Part shown: piece after piece, positions 19,301 through 30,735 of the stretch
Position numbering within the stretch: position 1 is the first letter of the stretch
Layout of the letters: every line of letters starts with the position of its first letter
NCBI GenBank assembly: GCA_025175895.1
Contig: CM045987.1
Coordinates: 33,196,113-33,260,112, forward strand
Origin: Wurfbainia villosa
Taxonomy: Eukaryota; Streptophyta; Magnoliopsida; Zingiberales; Zingiberaceae
DNA: 64,000 nucleotides
Direction: 5' to 3'
Translations under genes and position numbers: made by a program
Notes under the pieces: generated by a model
What the model saw: the letters and a program-made list of their open reading frames with translations, nothing else
What the model was told of the DNA's origin: nothing
The model's database searches: none

Positions 19301-22300
19301 GAGGCTTACTAGGCAAAAAACCAAAAGTGATAAAACTTATCCCTCTCTTTCCTTTTACATCCCATGTCTCTTCTCTCGTGCGACATCATGGGATGTAAAA
19401 AAGTGATCCTATTGATTAACTTATTTTAATAAACTCATGAGCTTAGTCTTACTTCACCATTGAGAAATGCAAGAAGATTTACTTATCCAAGATTAGCTTA
19501 TACCTAGCTCGCTTCTTTTCGGGCATGAAACAATGTCAAAACCAAAATACTGAAGAAGCATAAGCATTAGCTCTTCCTAATGAAGGTGATCCAACCTAGT
19601 GTTGGAGGTGATCAAGCATAAGCACTAGCCCCAACCTTTGGTATCCCCTCCTTGTGGTTAAGGTAATAAATTTAGGCATAACCAAGTCTTATAGAGTGGT
19701 AGGAAGTTGGTATGAAGCCCAAGAACAAAATCACCAATGTTAGGGAAGAAGGTTAGAGCAAATTTTTGCTAACTTATAATGGGGTGAAAACTGAGGGCAA
19801 GAAGAAAGAAAATAGGTGGGCATTTAATTAGAGAGGTGAGGATATTAATAGGACATTATAATTAATAGGACACAAATCGTTTACTTGTAGCTACTCAATA
19901 ACCTTATAAAAAATAATTAACTCAAAGCATTTTTTTAGTCAAATTCACTTCAACGATAAGTGCGTTGATTGTGAAGCATGTGTTGTGCATGCTCAATAGA
20001 TTTACTTGTTGTTCATTGAAGATTGGGAAGAGATATGAAATTACTTTTGGGAGAAACATGACTATAGCTCCGCAAGTCATCAATTAGAGTAATATGGGTG
20101 AAGTGCAAACTTCAATCTTGTGAGTTGTGATCTACACACAATTGAAGTCAAGACATGAAATTTATCTCAACTTTGATTAAATATCTCTATCATAACTTTG
20201 TTTTCATGTTTAACTAACTCATCTGTGGTTCGGGTACTTTCGGATTAAGATATTGAGTAAGATTTTCACCATTCTTTAAAGAAAAGGTGTTATCATCCAC
20301 CAAATATCTAGTTAAACTAACAATATTAGTCTCCAAGCCTTTCATATTAAGGTTATGTCTTATTAATTTGTCGTGTACCTAAGACCTAAATCAAGCTCTT
20401 CTTGTTGTCTAATAATTCAGTTAATGTTGTCATTTATAATAATGTAACATTCACAATGTACTTATAATATAGAATATGTTTACATAACAATATAAATTTT
20501 TGATATATAACGTAACTAACAATGACAGTAATAAATTATAAATAGTTACCATTATTAAACACCCATTAATCAACACAACATATTACTAACAATCTAATCA
20601 CTAATCACATCATAGCCTTATCGCTTCATGCACCTTCTCGAATCACATTGGAGATGTCTTCCCTATGGACTGGCATTTTGGGGCAGTGGACATCTTGGAG
20701 TCAGGATCCATGAATTCCCTCCTTCCTCCAAATCAACCTTCAACGCTCTCAAAGGCTTTTGTAGACTGGGCACTCAAAAGCTCTTCCATCCATTGCAGAT
20801 CACCTTGCCGCAATCTCCTTGACAAATCCGGAAATGCTCAGGGAGTGGATGTTGATGCAAGAGACCTTGCTTCTCATAAACTAACCAAGTTGTTCTCTTG
20901 TTGTAGTGGGTCAACAAGAAATAGATCGATATAACCAACAAATCTTGCTGCAGATTGTTGATTCTTTCCAATTTTTATTCAATTACTAACTGTGTTAAGA
21001 TTTATTGACATCTGAATGAATTCAGGTGATTTTTTCAACATTTCTATGACCTGAAGCATGTTCAAGAAATTTGCCAAAATCAGATCGGCAACTATCAATT
21101 CTGATCAAACTTGAGGTCTGTATTAGCATTGGCCAAATTTGCCAACAATAGGTGAAACCGTATACCTCCACATTCCCTATCGACCTAGGAATGGAACGAA
21201 AGAACTCTGCAAGTAACTAAAGGGGCACTCTATCCACGCAGACTCAATCTCTATAGCCTGCAATGGACATGGCGACAGTTTCACACCACCTGAAGGCACC
21301 TTGAAGACTAACTAGTGGCAGGTCATACCAACAACTGAGTCTTTCCCTTAGATTGATCCAATTTCATTAGGCTACCCCAACAATAAGCAAATCTATTATC
21401 TGTACCCCTTTTATGTTGGTAATTTGCCCACAACAACCTTCTTTCAGAGTCTTTGACCAGCTAATTACACGGCCAAGTCATCCTAGATTGAACATTGATT
21501 CTATCTTTGGAAACAATTTTAGTAGCTGTAACTGCCCTCTTGACAGCCCCTGTCAAGTATTATCACCACAAAATCTATTTTTAGTAACATCACTATGAAA
21601 GTTCCCGTGTCTTTCTCTTTTGAACAACAATTCACAGAGGAACTCCTCTTTCCTAAAGTACATCCAAAGGGAAATTAGTTCCTCTCCAATATTATCACCA
21701 CGAACTCCATCTCTAATAAAAACATCTACATAATTCCAGTGTGATTTCATTATTGAAGTATAATTCACAGAGGAAACACTTTGTTCCTGTAAAAATCACC
21801 TCAAGGGAAATCAGTTCCTATCAAGTATTATCACCCCCAAACTATGGTTTTTAGTAAAATATCTGTGCAAATTCTAGAACCATTTCTTTATTTAATCTAT
21901 GTTTTTAGTAAAATATCTATGCAAATTTTAGAACCATTTCTTTATATTATGGCAATTCATCAAGAAAACAATATCAAGTGAAGCATTGTAAAACCTAAAA
22001 AGTTTGCTCCAAATAACCACTAGCAAAAGATGGCATTTCTCAATGCGATCAACATAAATAAAAACTAAAGATTCAGAATAATATACAGAACTAGTAAACA
22101 TGAAATCAAAAATCGCATCAAAGAGAGAAGATTGACAATTAAACAAAAGATATCGATCCGCTTCAAATCACCAGAGGGCTAAAATTTAGAAGGTTTCCAC
22201 CAATTTAACCGCTAGCATAACACAGCATTATCGAACACGATCAATAGGAATAAAAAGTCAGAATACTACAAGGAAGCAGTAAACGTGATATTCACAGTAG

Positions 22301-22480
22301 CATCAACGATGGAAAATAGACAATTAAACAACCAGACAAAACGACGGACCTGTGGACGAATTGACGAAGGTTCGGGTGCCGAGGGCTAATGAGGCATCGC
22401 TGTGCCTTGAGGGCAAGACGGTAAGTTCGACTCAACCCCAGGAAGTAGGCCGTCGCCAGCGTGATTTCCCACAGCACCAT
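16308..22480 (-). CDS. Two-exon plant protein of unknown function, 197 aa
   Basis: Exon 1 is 22480-22350 (131 nt, ATG at 22480) and exon 2 is 16770-16308 (463 nt, TAG stop). Together they give 198 codons including the stop. The donor is CACAG|GTCCGT and the acceptor TGTCTTCAG|GAGG; the join falls inside an Arg codon and leaves the frame open. The protein begins MVLWEITLATAYFLGLSRTY, a hydrophobic start followed by a basic stretch. Exon 2 continues VRSVFDVAVKVHMNIQKQDL and then GNWILRYLDKAKPS. The C-terminal half is rich in Arg and Met-Pro (MRAFPTIAMMMRPMNPVGW). I believe it belongs to a plant-conserved uncharacterised family, but I cannot name a function. The N-terminus could be a membrane or targeting segment. 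It is the only clear host gene here, and it has no visible frame damage. Confidence 0.75.
17544..17590. repeat. Imperfect hairpin in the intron
   Basis: TTTCCCTCCATTTCC is followed after a short loop by GGAAATGAGGAGGGAAA. The arms pair over about 15 bases with an insertion. It could be the remnant of a small inverted-repeat transposon; no flanking duplication was found. Confidence 0.5.
18685..18877 (+). mobile_element. Au-like SINE with 14-bp target duplication
   Basis: The body is 18699-18863, with exact direct repeats ATTTCAATATCAAT at 18685-18698 and 18864-18877. It contains a tRNA-type A box (TGGTGCAATGGTAAAGTTG) and B box (GGTTCAAGTCATGG), then AAGCAGAGTAAGG and ACAATAGACC, and ends in a T run. 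This order and wording match the plant Au SINE family as I recall it. It is transcribed by Pol III and mobilised by a LINE in trans. It lies in the intron, antisense to the gene, and appears moderately old (several B-box and body mismatches). Confidence 0.85.
19354..19399. repeat. Hairpin with 13-bp arms in the intron
   Basis: TTTACATCCCATG (19354-19366) and CATGGGATGTAAA (19387-19399) are exact inverted complements around a 20-base loop. Function unknown. Confidence 0.75.
20590..20932 (+). other. Unidentified open frame inside the intron, about 113 codons
   Basis: The plus-strand frame is open from about 20590 to the TAA at 20930-20932, antisense to the host gene. It contains IGDVFPMDWHFGAVDILES, then a Ser/Cys-rich stretch (WALKSSSIHCRSPCRNLLDK) and LASHKLTKLFSCCSGS. 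Its base composition is higher in GC than the surrounding intron. I do not recognise the family. It could be a captured gene fragment, a retrocopy piece, or chance. No splice sites or promoter were identified. Confidence 0.25.
21535..21955. repeat. Diverged direct repeats in the intron
   Basis: A segment with TTTTTAGTAAAATATCTGTG and GCAAATTCTAGAACC at about 21850 is repeated nearly exactly at about 21903-21950. Looser copies of the surrounding text (AATTCACAGAGGAA, GGGAAATTAGTTCCT and TATTATCACC blocks) recur at about 21550, 21640, 21690 and 21770, suggesting an old tandem array of roughly 130 bp units. Confidence 0.65.
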
Positions 22481-22690
22481 TTCCGCTCTGCAATCTCTCT
22501 TTCACTCACGATCTGACGCAGAAGAAAAAGAAAGAAGGGAGAAGAGAGGCGTATCTACATGCGAGACAAGATCTCGGACCGAGCGGATTTCTTGGAGGGA
22601 AAGAAAGCGGTGGCGGCGAGAGAAAAAACGCCGGAGGTTTTGGGGGCAGGAGACTGAAACCCGAACGGGTCAAAAGGGATATATAGATCG
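22481..22690 (-). promoter_or_regulatory. Promoter and 5' UTR of the host gene
   Basis: Reading the minus strand, a TATA-like CTATATATCCC lies at about 22676-22686, roughly 200 bases before the ATG at 22480. The stretch between is rich in CT and GA, as in many plant 5' UTRs. The start of transcription is therefore probably near 22650. Element G begins less than 700 bp further upstream. Confidence 0.5.
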
Positions 22691-23190
22691 ATCCAATATA
22701 TTTTAAAATATCCTAATTAAACCCCTCTAGTTTTTTTTGTCAATTTTAAAAAGGATAAAAAATACAAATGTATTCCATTTTAGAAATATTTACTTTACAT
22801 TTCCCAAAATGACAAAATAAAATGAATATTGGAAATCAATTATAGTATCTCGACAAGTTATAGTTCCCGTAAATGCACAAGTAGGAAATTTTATTTTGAC
22901 AAGAGTTTCTTTATTTTTTAAAGTGTCCTAAAATTATAATGATTTTACCTTTATTTAATTTTAATTATTTTTAAAGTACTCATATCTATTATTTTTTACA
23001 TCTTCAAGGCACAAAATGATCTTCTATAGAAGTGGCATCAAATTAGGCTCATGCATGAATCATCTTCATATGAACAAAAATAAAAAAGAAGCCCGGTGAC
23101 ACAGTGAAACGTGTGCAGTGGTAAAATGAGATGATATATAATTTAATTTAGGGAATAAAAAAAGAATGAATGAATGACTGAGATTGAAAG
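22691..23190. other. AT-rich spacer, no gene seen
   Basis: Lies between the host-gene promoter and the approximate start of element G. No coding or repeats recognised. Confidence 0.5.
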
Positions 23191-24132
23191 ATAAGATTAG
23201 ATGAATAAGACTGCAATTCGGAATATATACTCGAGTCAAGCGGGGCTTAACTCGAAAGGTTAAGTCAAGCTGAGGTGATTACAACTCGGGGGAGCCGAGT
23301 TGAATTATAAGCGTATCGGCTAGGTGGCTAGAATGGTGTCGAATAGCGACTCGGAGAAATGAGCCAAACTAGAAAAATAGTGACTCGGAAAAAGGGATCG
23401 AGTCAGTAGCAAGAAGAGTTGATTGAAGGAATGGTACATAGGTAAATCGAAGGAAAGGGAGAACCCCACAACACGTAGAAAGTTTGTTATATCTTATAAC
23501 CACATAGGGCACCTCATGGGGCACCACAGAAGGCTCCTGATAGCGCATTCTCGCCAACAACATAACAATATGATTCTTTGAATCTGCATGATCCTCCACA
23601 TGGACGGTGATCCAAATGATTTATTACACAACAGCTGCCCTCAGGAGCAGTAGATATAAAGAAAAGAAAGATGGAATGGAGGAGGGGACCGACTTTCTCT
23701 CATTAGTTTTCTCTATCAAGACTTGCTGCTTCAGAGGGGAGAAAAAATATTGGTGTGCTTCTTTTTATTTCTTCTTCTTCATCCGGGGAGACCGATTGGA
23801 AGGAGGATCAGAAGGTGAACGAGCAAGGAAAAAGAGTGTCACCGACGGGGCAAAGTTGAGGGAGAATTATCTGTATATCATTTCCTTTATTTTGTATAAA
23901 TTCTTATCTGTAAGAGGTTTCTCTACCTCCAGAAATACTTCTGGGAAGGAGGATTTATAGTAAAGGTATCTAACGCTAAAGCTCACTCTAGAGCTCGTCC
24001 GTGGAGTAGAAATCTGAATTTCAAACTACATTAAATTTTTTGTCATCATCCTCTTGCTTACTGTTGCGGTCGGAGAGAACCCCAATCATCTTCAACATCT
24101 TCATTTAGAAGAGGCAGAAAATCCATGTGACA
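23190..24132 (+). repeat. G 5' LTR (left edge approximate)
   Basis: Defined from its right side: GTGACA at 24127-24132 lies just before the primer site. The region contains GACTCGGA words, an inverted AACTCGG...CCGAGTT (about 23281-23300) and TTGTATAAATTC near 23892. The left boundary cannot be set because the 3' LTR is outside the window. Open frames in it are probably not genes. Confidence 0.5.
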
Positions 24133-24136
24133 TCAG

Positions 24137-24155
24137 TTGGAGCCATCTGTGGGAA
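24137..24155 (+). other. Primer-binding site of G
   Basis: TTGGAGCCATCTGTGGGAA differs at two positions from TTGGCGCCGTCTGTGGGAA, the usual Tat-lineage primer region. This supports both the class and the LTR end. Confidence 0.75.
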
Positions 24156-24182
24156 ACATTTTTGGTTGAACAAGATATTGAG

Positions 24183-25063
24183 ATGCATCTACAAGAAATT
24201 CCTCCTCCTGCAGCTTCTTCCGCGGAGGAAACCCCCATCACTTTCATGCCATCTCAATTAAAGGTTCTGGTAGATACGATGGTATCTGAAGCTTTGGTGA
24301 GGGAAAGGAAGAGGATGAGATATCTTCATCCCTATTCTGGTGAGTCTTCTCAAAGGGAGCCACCACTTGAAGAACCTTCTCATATTCCTCCGCATGGCCC
24401 CCAAGAAACTGAAATATTGCCCGGAGAAGTATCAACGGGGGGGTGCATATCAGTATTCTTTCCCAGTGGTGCCAGTGAGACGGGAGGACCAGGGGCAGAT
24501 TCACTCCATGAGGGCACCAGAACCTTATGAGGCTTGTCCTTTCACTGAAGATGTAGTACTAGAGCGACCACCGACAAACTTTCGTGCCCCCAAATGGGGA
24601 TGTATGACGGCACATCCGATCCAAAAGAGCACCTGTCCCAGTTTGAAGGTGTCACTACCCTTTATTGTTATACTGACGCCCTTAAGTGTCGAGCCTTCCA
24701 TATCACCTTGGCATCCTCTCCTTAAAGATGGTTTAAGTCTTTACCTCCTGGTTATGTTACATGCTTTTATGATTTGAAGGGAGTTTTTCTACAACAGTTT
24801 GCTAGTTGTAAAATGTATAAGCATGATGACTCCATTCTGCTTCATTTGAAACAAGAGTCATCTGAATCCTTAAGGAGTTACATACACCACTTTATTGTCA
24901 CTGCCCGGGAGATACCCTCCGTAATACCTGACTTCTTAAGAGTTGCTATCCCTCATGGGTTGAAGGAGGGACCCTTCCTTAGTTCTTTGCTGAGAAAGTC
25001 AGCCACTAGTTATGAAGAGTTACTTGGTCGTACTAAAGAATACATTAATGAGGATGAAGAGTT
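24183..25063 (+). pseudogene. gag: G gag, broken
   Basis: From the ATG at 24183 (MHLQEIPPPAASSAEE) the N-terminal part is Pro/Glu-rich. After frame breaks near 24430 and 24600 comes the retrotransposon Gag core: CPFTEDVVLERPPTNFRAPK, then a segment near FLQQFASCKMYKHDDSILL and LKQESSESLRSYIHHFI at about 24780-24900. The frame is cut at 25063 by element D. The next Gag sequence in the window starts at 41285, so part of Gag is missing. It would form the particle shell; it cannot here. Confidence 0.85.
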
Positions 25064-26389
25064 TGTTGGTGCAATCGGCCCAGGTCACGATTGACCAGGA
25101 CTCGAGTTGAGCTTGAGTGATGTTTTGATGTGTTTTGATGTTTCGACAAAAATATATGACAATATAATTGTCATGGAAAGTCCAAGTCGGACACTTGGCA
25201 ATGTAAAGTCCAACATGGGTTGGCAAGGAAAGTCCAAGCATGGTCTTGGCATGGAAAGTCCAACATGGGTTGGCAAGGGAAAGTCCAAGCTTGAGTCTTG
25301 GCATTTGAGAAGTCCAAGGGTTTGATATTGGCGGCGTAAAGTCAGCGAGTCTTGGCGCTAAGTCGATAGTTGGCGTAAAGTTGTAGACACCAGATTAAGC
25401 ATGACATAAGCCGGCGGAAGCACTGAAGGCTAAGCGCGATGGATGAACAAGTCATGGATGACTTGGAGGATCAGGCGTGAGGTGATGGAGGTGACTAGAA
25501 GGCTTGGAGTCTAGGCTAAGGGTGGTCTAGCAAGTATGGGGAACCATACTTGAGTTAAAACCTCATGTTTGAGGTGTGCTAGTCGGCCCCGGTGTCATGT
25601 GGCGGTCGATTGGCCGAGAATCGACTAGGGTTTATTGCGGGTTATAGCCCTAGCGATCGGCGCCATAGGTTGTCGGTCGACTAATGGCTCAGCGATGATT
25701 GTTAGTATGATCGATCGACCGGTGCTCAGAATTCGCTGAGAATGGAGTTGAGACTCCGGTCGAGTGAGGACTCCATCACCGATCGATAGCCCGAATCGAT
25801 GGTGATGGTAGTTCCGTTGGACTTATCCAACGTGGAACTAGCCGTTGTCTCACGACAACAGTGGCATCAGTCGACTGATAGACTTTTTCCAGCACAGGTT
25901 GAAGCTATATATGGAGCTCGTGATGGAGGAAAAAGTAACCGATTCTTGAGGGCTATTGGGGCGATTTGTTGGTGCAAATCAGGTCTCCAAGTGCAAGCAA
26001 GCAACCAAGCATTCAAGCAATCAAAACAAGTGTTGTAAAGTCTTTTCTTTACTTGTATTTCATATTTACATTGTATATTGCTTGTATTTCGTTCTTACTG
26101 TTGTAAGATCTATTGTAAGGGGTTTCTCCGCCTCCGACTTGTGTCGAGAAGGAGTGTTTATCATTAGTGAGTGCGTGTGCATCACTAGGGCTCTTTAGAG
26201 CTCGATCCGTGGAGTAGGAATCGTGCGGTTCCGAACCACGTTATATCATTGTGTTAGCTTGTTGTCTATTTCGTTATCGCTTTTATTATTTCTACTTCCG
26301 CTGCGCACTAACGAAATTGTAGACACAAACGCGAGCGAATTTCATCTACGCTATTCACCCCCCTCTAGCCATTCCAACGATTTCTAACA
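25064..26389 (+). repeat. D 5' LTR
   Basis: 1326 bp, TGTTGGTGCAATCGGCCC to GATTTCTAACA. The minisatellite is short (about 25170-25385). The palindrome island (25575-25885) is strongly altered: GGTCGATTGG, GATCGATCGACC and similar strings stand where F has CAGTCGACTG. Exact hairpins CGTTGGA/TCCAACG (25815-25832) and GTTGTC/GACAAC (25844-25859) remain. CTATATATGG at 25905-25914 is a likely TATA box. Confidence 0.88.
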
Positions 26390-26391
26390 AG

Positions 26392-26403
26392 TGGTATCAG
26401 AGC
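26392..26403 (+). other. Primer-binding site of D
   Basis: TGGTATCAGAGC, a perfect 12-base match to the initiator tRNA-Met primer site, two bases after the LTR. Confidence 0.9.
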
Positions 26404-26461
26404 CCGGGGCTCTTCTACGGATTAACAACCGAGAGCTAAGGTGAAAGGCTAGAGGGTGAAG

Positions 26462-28107
26462 ATGGAATTCTAAGACAAGCTTGGATGGGAAATCAACACT
26501 CCACCTCCATATGATCCAGAAGATTTTCCGGCATGGAGAGCAAGAATGGAAACATTCTTGATGATGAACATAGAGGATTGGTTCATCCTCATTGAAGGTC
26601 TTAAACCCCCTAGGGATAAGAAGGGGAATGTCCTAAAATTGAAAAAGTGGACCCAAGAACAACGCCAAAAGCTCAAGACCGAAGTTAAGGTAACGAAACT
26701 TTTGGAAGATTTAATCCCTAATGATGTTTTGTGCAAGTTAGGGGATTACATGTATGCCAAGGAGCTATGGAGAAAATTGGCAAGATACCATGAGGAGAGT
26801 TCATCCTCAAGTGAAAGTGAGGAATCGGAAGTTGAGATGGAGTCAACTTCCGAATCGGAGAAAGAAGAAGTAGAAGAGGTGGAAGAAGCATCTACTTCTA
26901 GGATTGAGGAGGATAGACCATCCTCTACACCGGAGCAACCTCAAGAAGAGCTCTCAACATCCGATCAAGATGAGGAAGCTCAAAATTCAACTCCGGCACC
27001 TACCATCACCCTAGGTAACTCAAACACTTTATTTTCAAACAAAAATCATATTATGTGCTTTGAGTGTAGGGAGTATGGGCATTATAAGAGCAAATGTCCA
27101 AAGAGGATCAAGAAAACTCCTTTGGCGCCTAAAAGTCAACAAAAGTCAACAGACACCGGTTCTCCAAGACAAAAGAGCAAGGAGCATGTTATTTGCTTCA
27201 ATCACTGACTAGGGTCACACTGAGTCAATGCCCAAAGAAGAAGAAGAAGGGGCAAAGGGGAGCATCACAAGTAGGGGGAGCCACTAAGGCAAACCCTAAG
27301 GTATATTTAAATAATGCTCCGTCTAATTTAAAGCATGCTAGAACTAATTTTAGCAATTGTGGTATGTATCATAAAGAGCATGCTAGAAATAACAAGCATA
27401 TGCGTTTAGGAGTTAAGAATGTTCATCTTAAGAATAAGGAGAAATTTGGGACTAATGTCCTTAGAAAAACAATACCTAAGAAATCTATTAAGAAAATCCA
27501 AGAACATCTAGGTTTTAATCCAAAATGGACTAGGCATTCGCCAAGAAAGTCAAATGCCCAAGAGTTAAATAAATATTCTAAAATTGGGCAATTAGAATTA
27601 GAAAACCAAGCCTTGAGGTCAAGGCTTGAGAAATTGGAAAAGACCCTAAACAAAATACAAAATCAATCTCAAGGGTCAAATTGTCAAACTCGTAGGTCAA
27701 GAAGTCAAAATCAACTTCTAAGACCTAAGAGTCAAAAGTCAACCAAGGGAAAGAATGGTTTGGGTCACAAACCTAAGTCCAAGGTGACTTACCATAGTGT
27801 TCCGTTTGACTATGGGACACTAACTAGGTCTAGGAAGACCAAGGTCAATAGGGAAGTCATCCCTAGAGTTGACCATGGTGTGTGCCTAGTGGCTAAGGTT
27901 TCTAGGAAACCTAGGGAAATTACTAAGAAGGTTACAAGGGGAGTCACCCCTAGAATTAACCATGGCAAAACCAAAATGACCAAGGCTAATAAGCCTAGGA
28001 GGGTCATGAGGAAGGTATCTAGGGAGGTTATCCCTAAGGAATATCTAATTAACCCTAGGAGCTCAAATCGATTTTGGGTTCCTAAGAGCGTGATTGATTC
28101 ACGCTAA
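26462..28107 (+). pseudogene. gag: Element D gag, broken
   Basis: The ATG at 26462 is in the family position, but codon 4 is TAA (26471). The frame then stays open to 27206, with the N-terminal domain (KLLEDLIPNDVLCKLGD), an acidic Ser/Glu linker and one zinc knuckle, CFECREYGHYKSKC. The second knuckle is destroyed by small changes near 27195-27230 and the frame shifts. The remainder (27193-28107) keeps the coiled coil (LELENQALRSRLEKLEKTL) and basic tail ending SVIDSR. Compared with F the domain order is the same. Translation from an internal Met (26546) could still give an N-terminal fragment. Confidence 0.88.
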
Positions 28108-28339
28108 GATGAGTTTAGGGTGTGCCAACCTTGATTGGGTGGGTAGTTAACTCAACCATAATAAAGGTGGCATCTTAAGGTTACTTTCAAGGTTATGGTT
28201 ACTTTGGAAATATCCTTGAGTCTTAATCTCAAAGAATTTTAGGTTGTGTCAATATATATATCTTGAAAACATGAAAATCAATAAAATTGACACGATCTAG
28301 TTTTAGAGGTCATAGTGTGTACCTTTGATTATTGGCACA

Positions 28340-30735
28340 CTTTGAAAGGTCATGTATCAAGAAATGTGTGGTTAAGATGTAAAAATAACATCTAGAGTGA
28401 TATTCAAGTGCCACACAACTTGATGTCTTGTATTCACCAATGCTTCATATGTTTTACCATATGTTTGCATGGAATGAATGTCTAGGATAGATTACATCTC
28501 ACAAAACAAGTCTTTTACCTTGATTGTGTATTTCAACACTTAGAAAGGGTGAGATGTTAGGTTTTGGAAATCATTGAATGTTAATGTTTGCACAAATGAA
28601 ATAAAACATTAAAATGCATTAACAAATACATAAATAAAAGTATAACGTCAATACATTCGAAATACAAGATCTAACGTGATAAAATGGAATAATTAAGATG
28701 ATAAAATTAAGATTTTCAGATTTTCAGAATCGAAATCGACATCAATGATCGATAACATCAGAAGCGATACGATACGGCCATCACCGAGTGCTAGCTCCAT
28801 GACTCGATCGATCGAACATCACGATCGACGAGGTCCATCACGAATCGATGGCATCAGTTGCTCACCAAGCGCCGGCGCCATCACGAAAGTGCGACGAAAG
28901 GCCTGAAAGGATGTGCACATCACGACTAACGAAAAGCAACATCAGTCGACCGATGCTACTGTAGCACGTTACGTATCGTTCAGAAGTCGATTGCCGAGCC
29001 TGATCACCGATCACGGCCGCAGAAACCCATTAAATCAAGATCACGACCGATGCTCCACATCACGCGATCAATCATGTTTTTTAAAATGCGACCGCTAACT
29101 GGTCTGCGCTGTCACGCGACGAAAAGCCTTCTTCTTCCTTCGTCTCCGATCGCCGCCTCTCTCCGGCCAGCTTCCACTTTCCGGGCGTACAACCTTCCAA
29201 AGTCCTAGGTTTGATAAAGAAGCATGTCTCTTCTTCCATTTCTCGCTATCTTGGAGCCCTAGTTCACGCGATTTAGGGTTTATTGCTCTTGTTCCGCTTA
29301 GGGTTCCAAGCTTTCCTACGACTTTTCCGACGATCCTCAAGAACTTTGAGTCTTCCTCCGCACACACATGGCGCCTAAGTAACGATCGCTCTTCCGAGCC
29401 CTAATTTTCATTTCCATTACAATGGAGGTTTATCTAATCGCGTATTGTTGCCATTGCATTGCATATCATCACATTACATTCATAATAGGAGAGCCCGTAG
29501 GAATGATTCATCCGAGAGTGACTCTCGGTTGTACCAACCTATGTTGGTTAGGTACATCGATAGGAATTTTTTCAATAGGCATTGTAGTGACGTCATGGAA
29601 CTAATTGCATACTACAATTTGATGAAGATTGTCTTGTGCACGCATCCAATCAATGATGATCTTATTAAGGAATTCTACCAAAACCTTAAAAAGGTAGATG
29701 ACGGCCCTACATACACTACTCGCATTGCAAAACGCGACTTAGAGTTCACTCCTGCGATACTGCAGGAGTTTCTCGAGTGTAGGCCTTCAGATGACACCTT
29801 CATCTTTTACCCTACCATGGACTTTCCTCTACCTGAGCCTTTTGCCCACATCTCTATGGAGTCCATGCATGAGCATATTTTTGGTTATCCTCGTCCACCG
29901 CCCGATTTATTTCCTATCACCGAAGTTATCTTCACCGACAATGTCCTTTACAAGGTCATTGTTGGTGTTTTCTACCATTGTCACTCGGTCCGCCAAGATT
30001 CTCTTTCTTCTATATGCCATGCGCCATCGGGCTAGACATAAACTTTGCATTGAACATTTTCCATTGCATTTTGCACTTCACTTCCTCAGATAAGGGAAAG
30101 TGCATATGCCTTTGGACATATCATCACAAAGATGGCTCGACCTCGTAGGCATCAACATCCATAGGGGCTCTTCATGATGCATCTAAGTGTACAATCAGAT
30201 ATCACGTAATTTCTCCTTAGCGGCTACGGATGGGCACCGATGAGATGGAGTTGGCGCCGACCACCCAGTACACAGACACCTCCTCCACCGCCCAGAGGCG
30301 GCAGAGGACCACGAGGATACAGAGACCACCATGAGGATGACGCAGATGCCAGCAGACACACGCCGGTCCATCACATGTCTGGCCGAGTCTAAATTTCAGA
30401 TTATCGAGCCGGCTGACGCTTAGGTCGCCGAGCTACCGACAGCCTTGCCTTCAGCCTTGCCTCGATAGGATGGAGGAGACCTGTGGCCGCATAGAGCAAA
30501 GATCACCGATATGCTAGAGATGATGTGGGCCTGGACTCTGAGTCAGCAGCCTCCTCCGCCGCCACCTCCTGCGGACGATTAGAGGATATTAGATTTTTTT
30601 GTGGTTGTCATTTTTGTAGTGAGATTGAGCATAGCCAATCTCCATTTTGAATGTAAAAGACAAATTTTTAAGTTAAATGAAATCTTTGTTTCTGAAAAAT
30701 CTTGTGTGTATGATTGAATATTTATATAAAAGTAT
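28340..30735 (+). other. Extra 2.4-kb block in the tail of D
   Basis: This block has no counterpart in the tails of B or F. It contains, in order: an AT-rich part; a stretch (28735-29060) crowded with ATCACGATCG and CATCAGTCGACC strings; a TC-rich GC-higher stretch resembling a plant 5' UTR (29100-29420); an open frame (29595-30035); a Pro-rich GC-rich stretch (30200-30580); and an AT-rich end. It may be an env-like or captured gene segment that other copies lack. The edges are approximate. Confidence 0.6.
29595..30035 (+). pseudogene. Unassigned open frame in D, possibly plant transposon-protein or env-like
   Basis: From the Met at 29595 the frame reads MELIAYYNLMKIVLCTHP, then LIKEFYQNLKKVDDGP, then DLEFTPAILQEFLECRPSDD, and ends by TAG at 30033. 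A region with an EFY..L segment followed by a beta-type strand and an LxxFL motif resembles the putative plant transposon protein domain seen in gypsy and Sirevirus extra ORFs. That is a weak, by-eye resemblance. The frame is also open upstream to 29445. A Pro-rich stretch with stops follows. No catalytic motif is seen. Probably a broken remnant. Confidence 0.35.

Larger units (their letters stand above)
16771..22349 (-). other. 5.58-kb intron of the host gene
   Basis: GT-AG intron, much longer than the 594-nt coding sequence. It holds an Au-like SINE, a diverged direct repeat block, two short hairpins and one unidentified 113-codon open frame on the opposite strand. The remainder (about 16771-17540, 17600-18680, 18880-20590 and 20935-21530) is AT-rich with no recognisable gene. 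A small extra exon cannot be excluded from sequence alone. Confidence 0.7.

Noticed and set aside
22461..22706. 81-codon Arg/Glu-rich plus-strand frame
   Set aside because: It lies antisense on the host gene's 5' UTR, whose CT-rich strand gives an Arg/Glu-rich complement.
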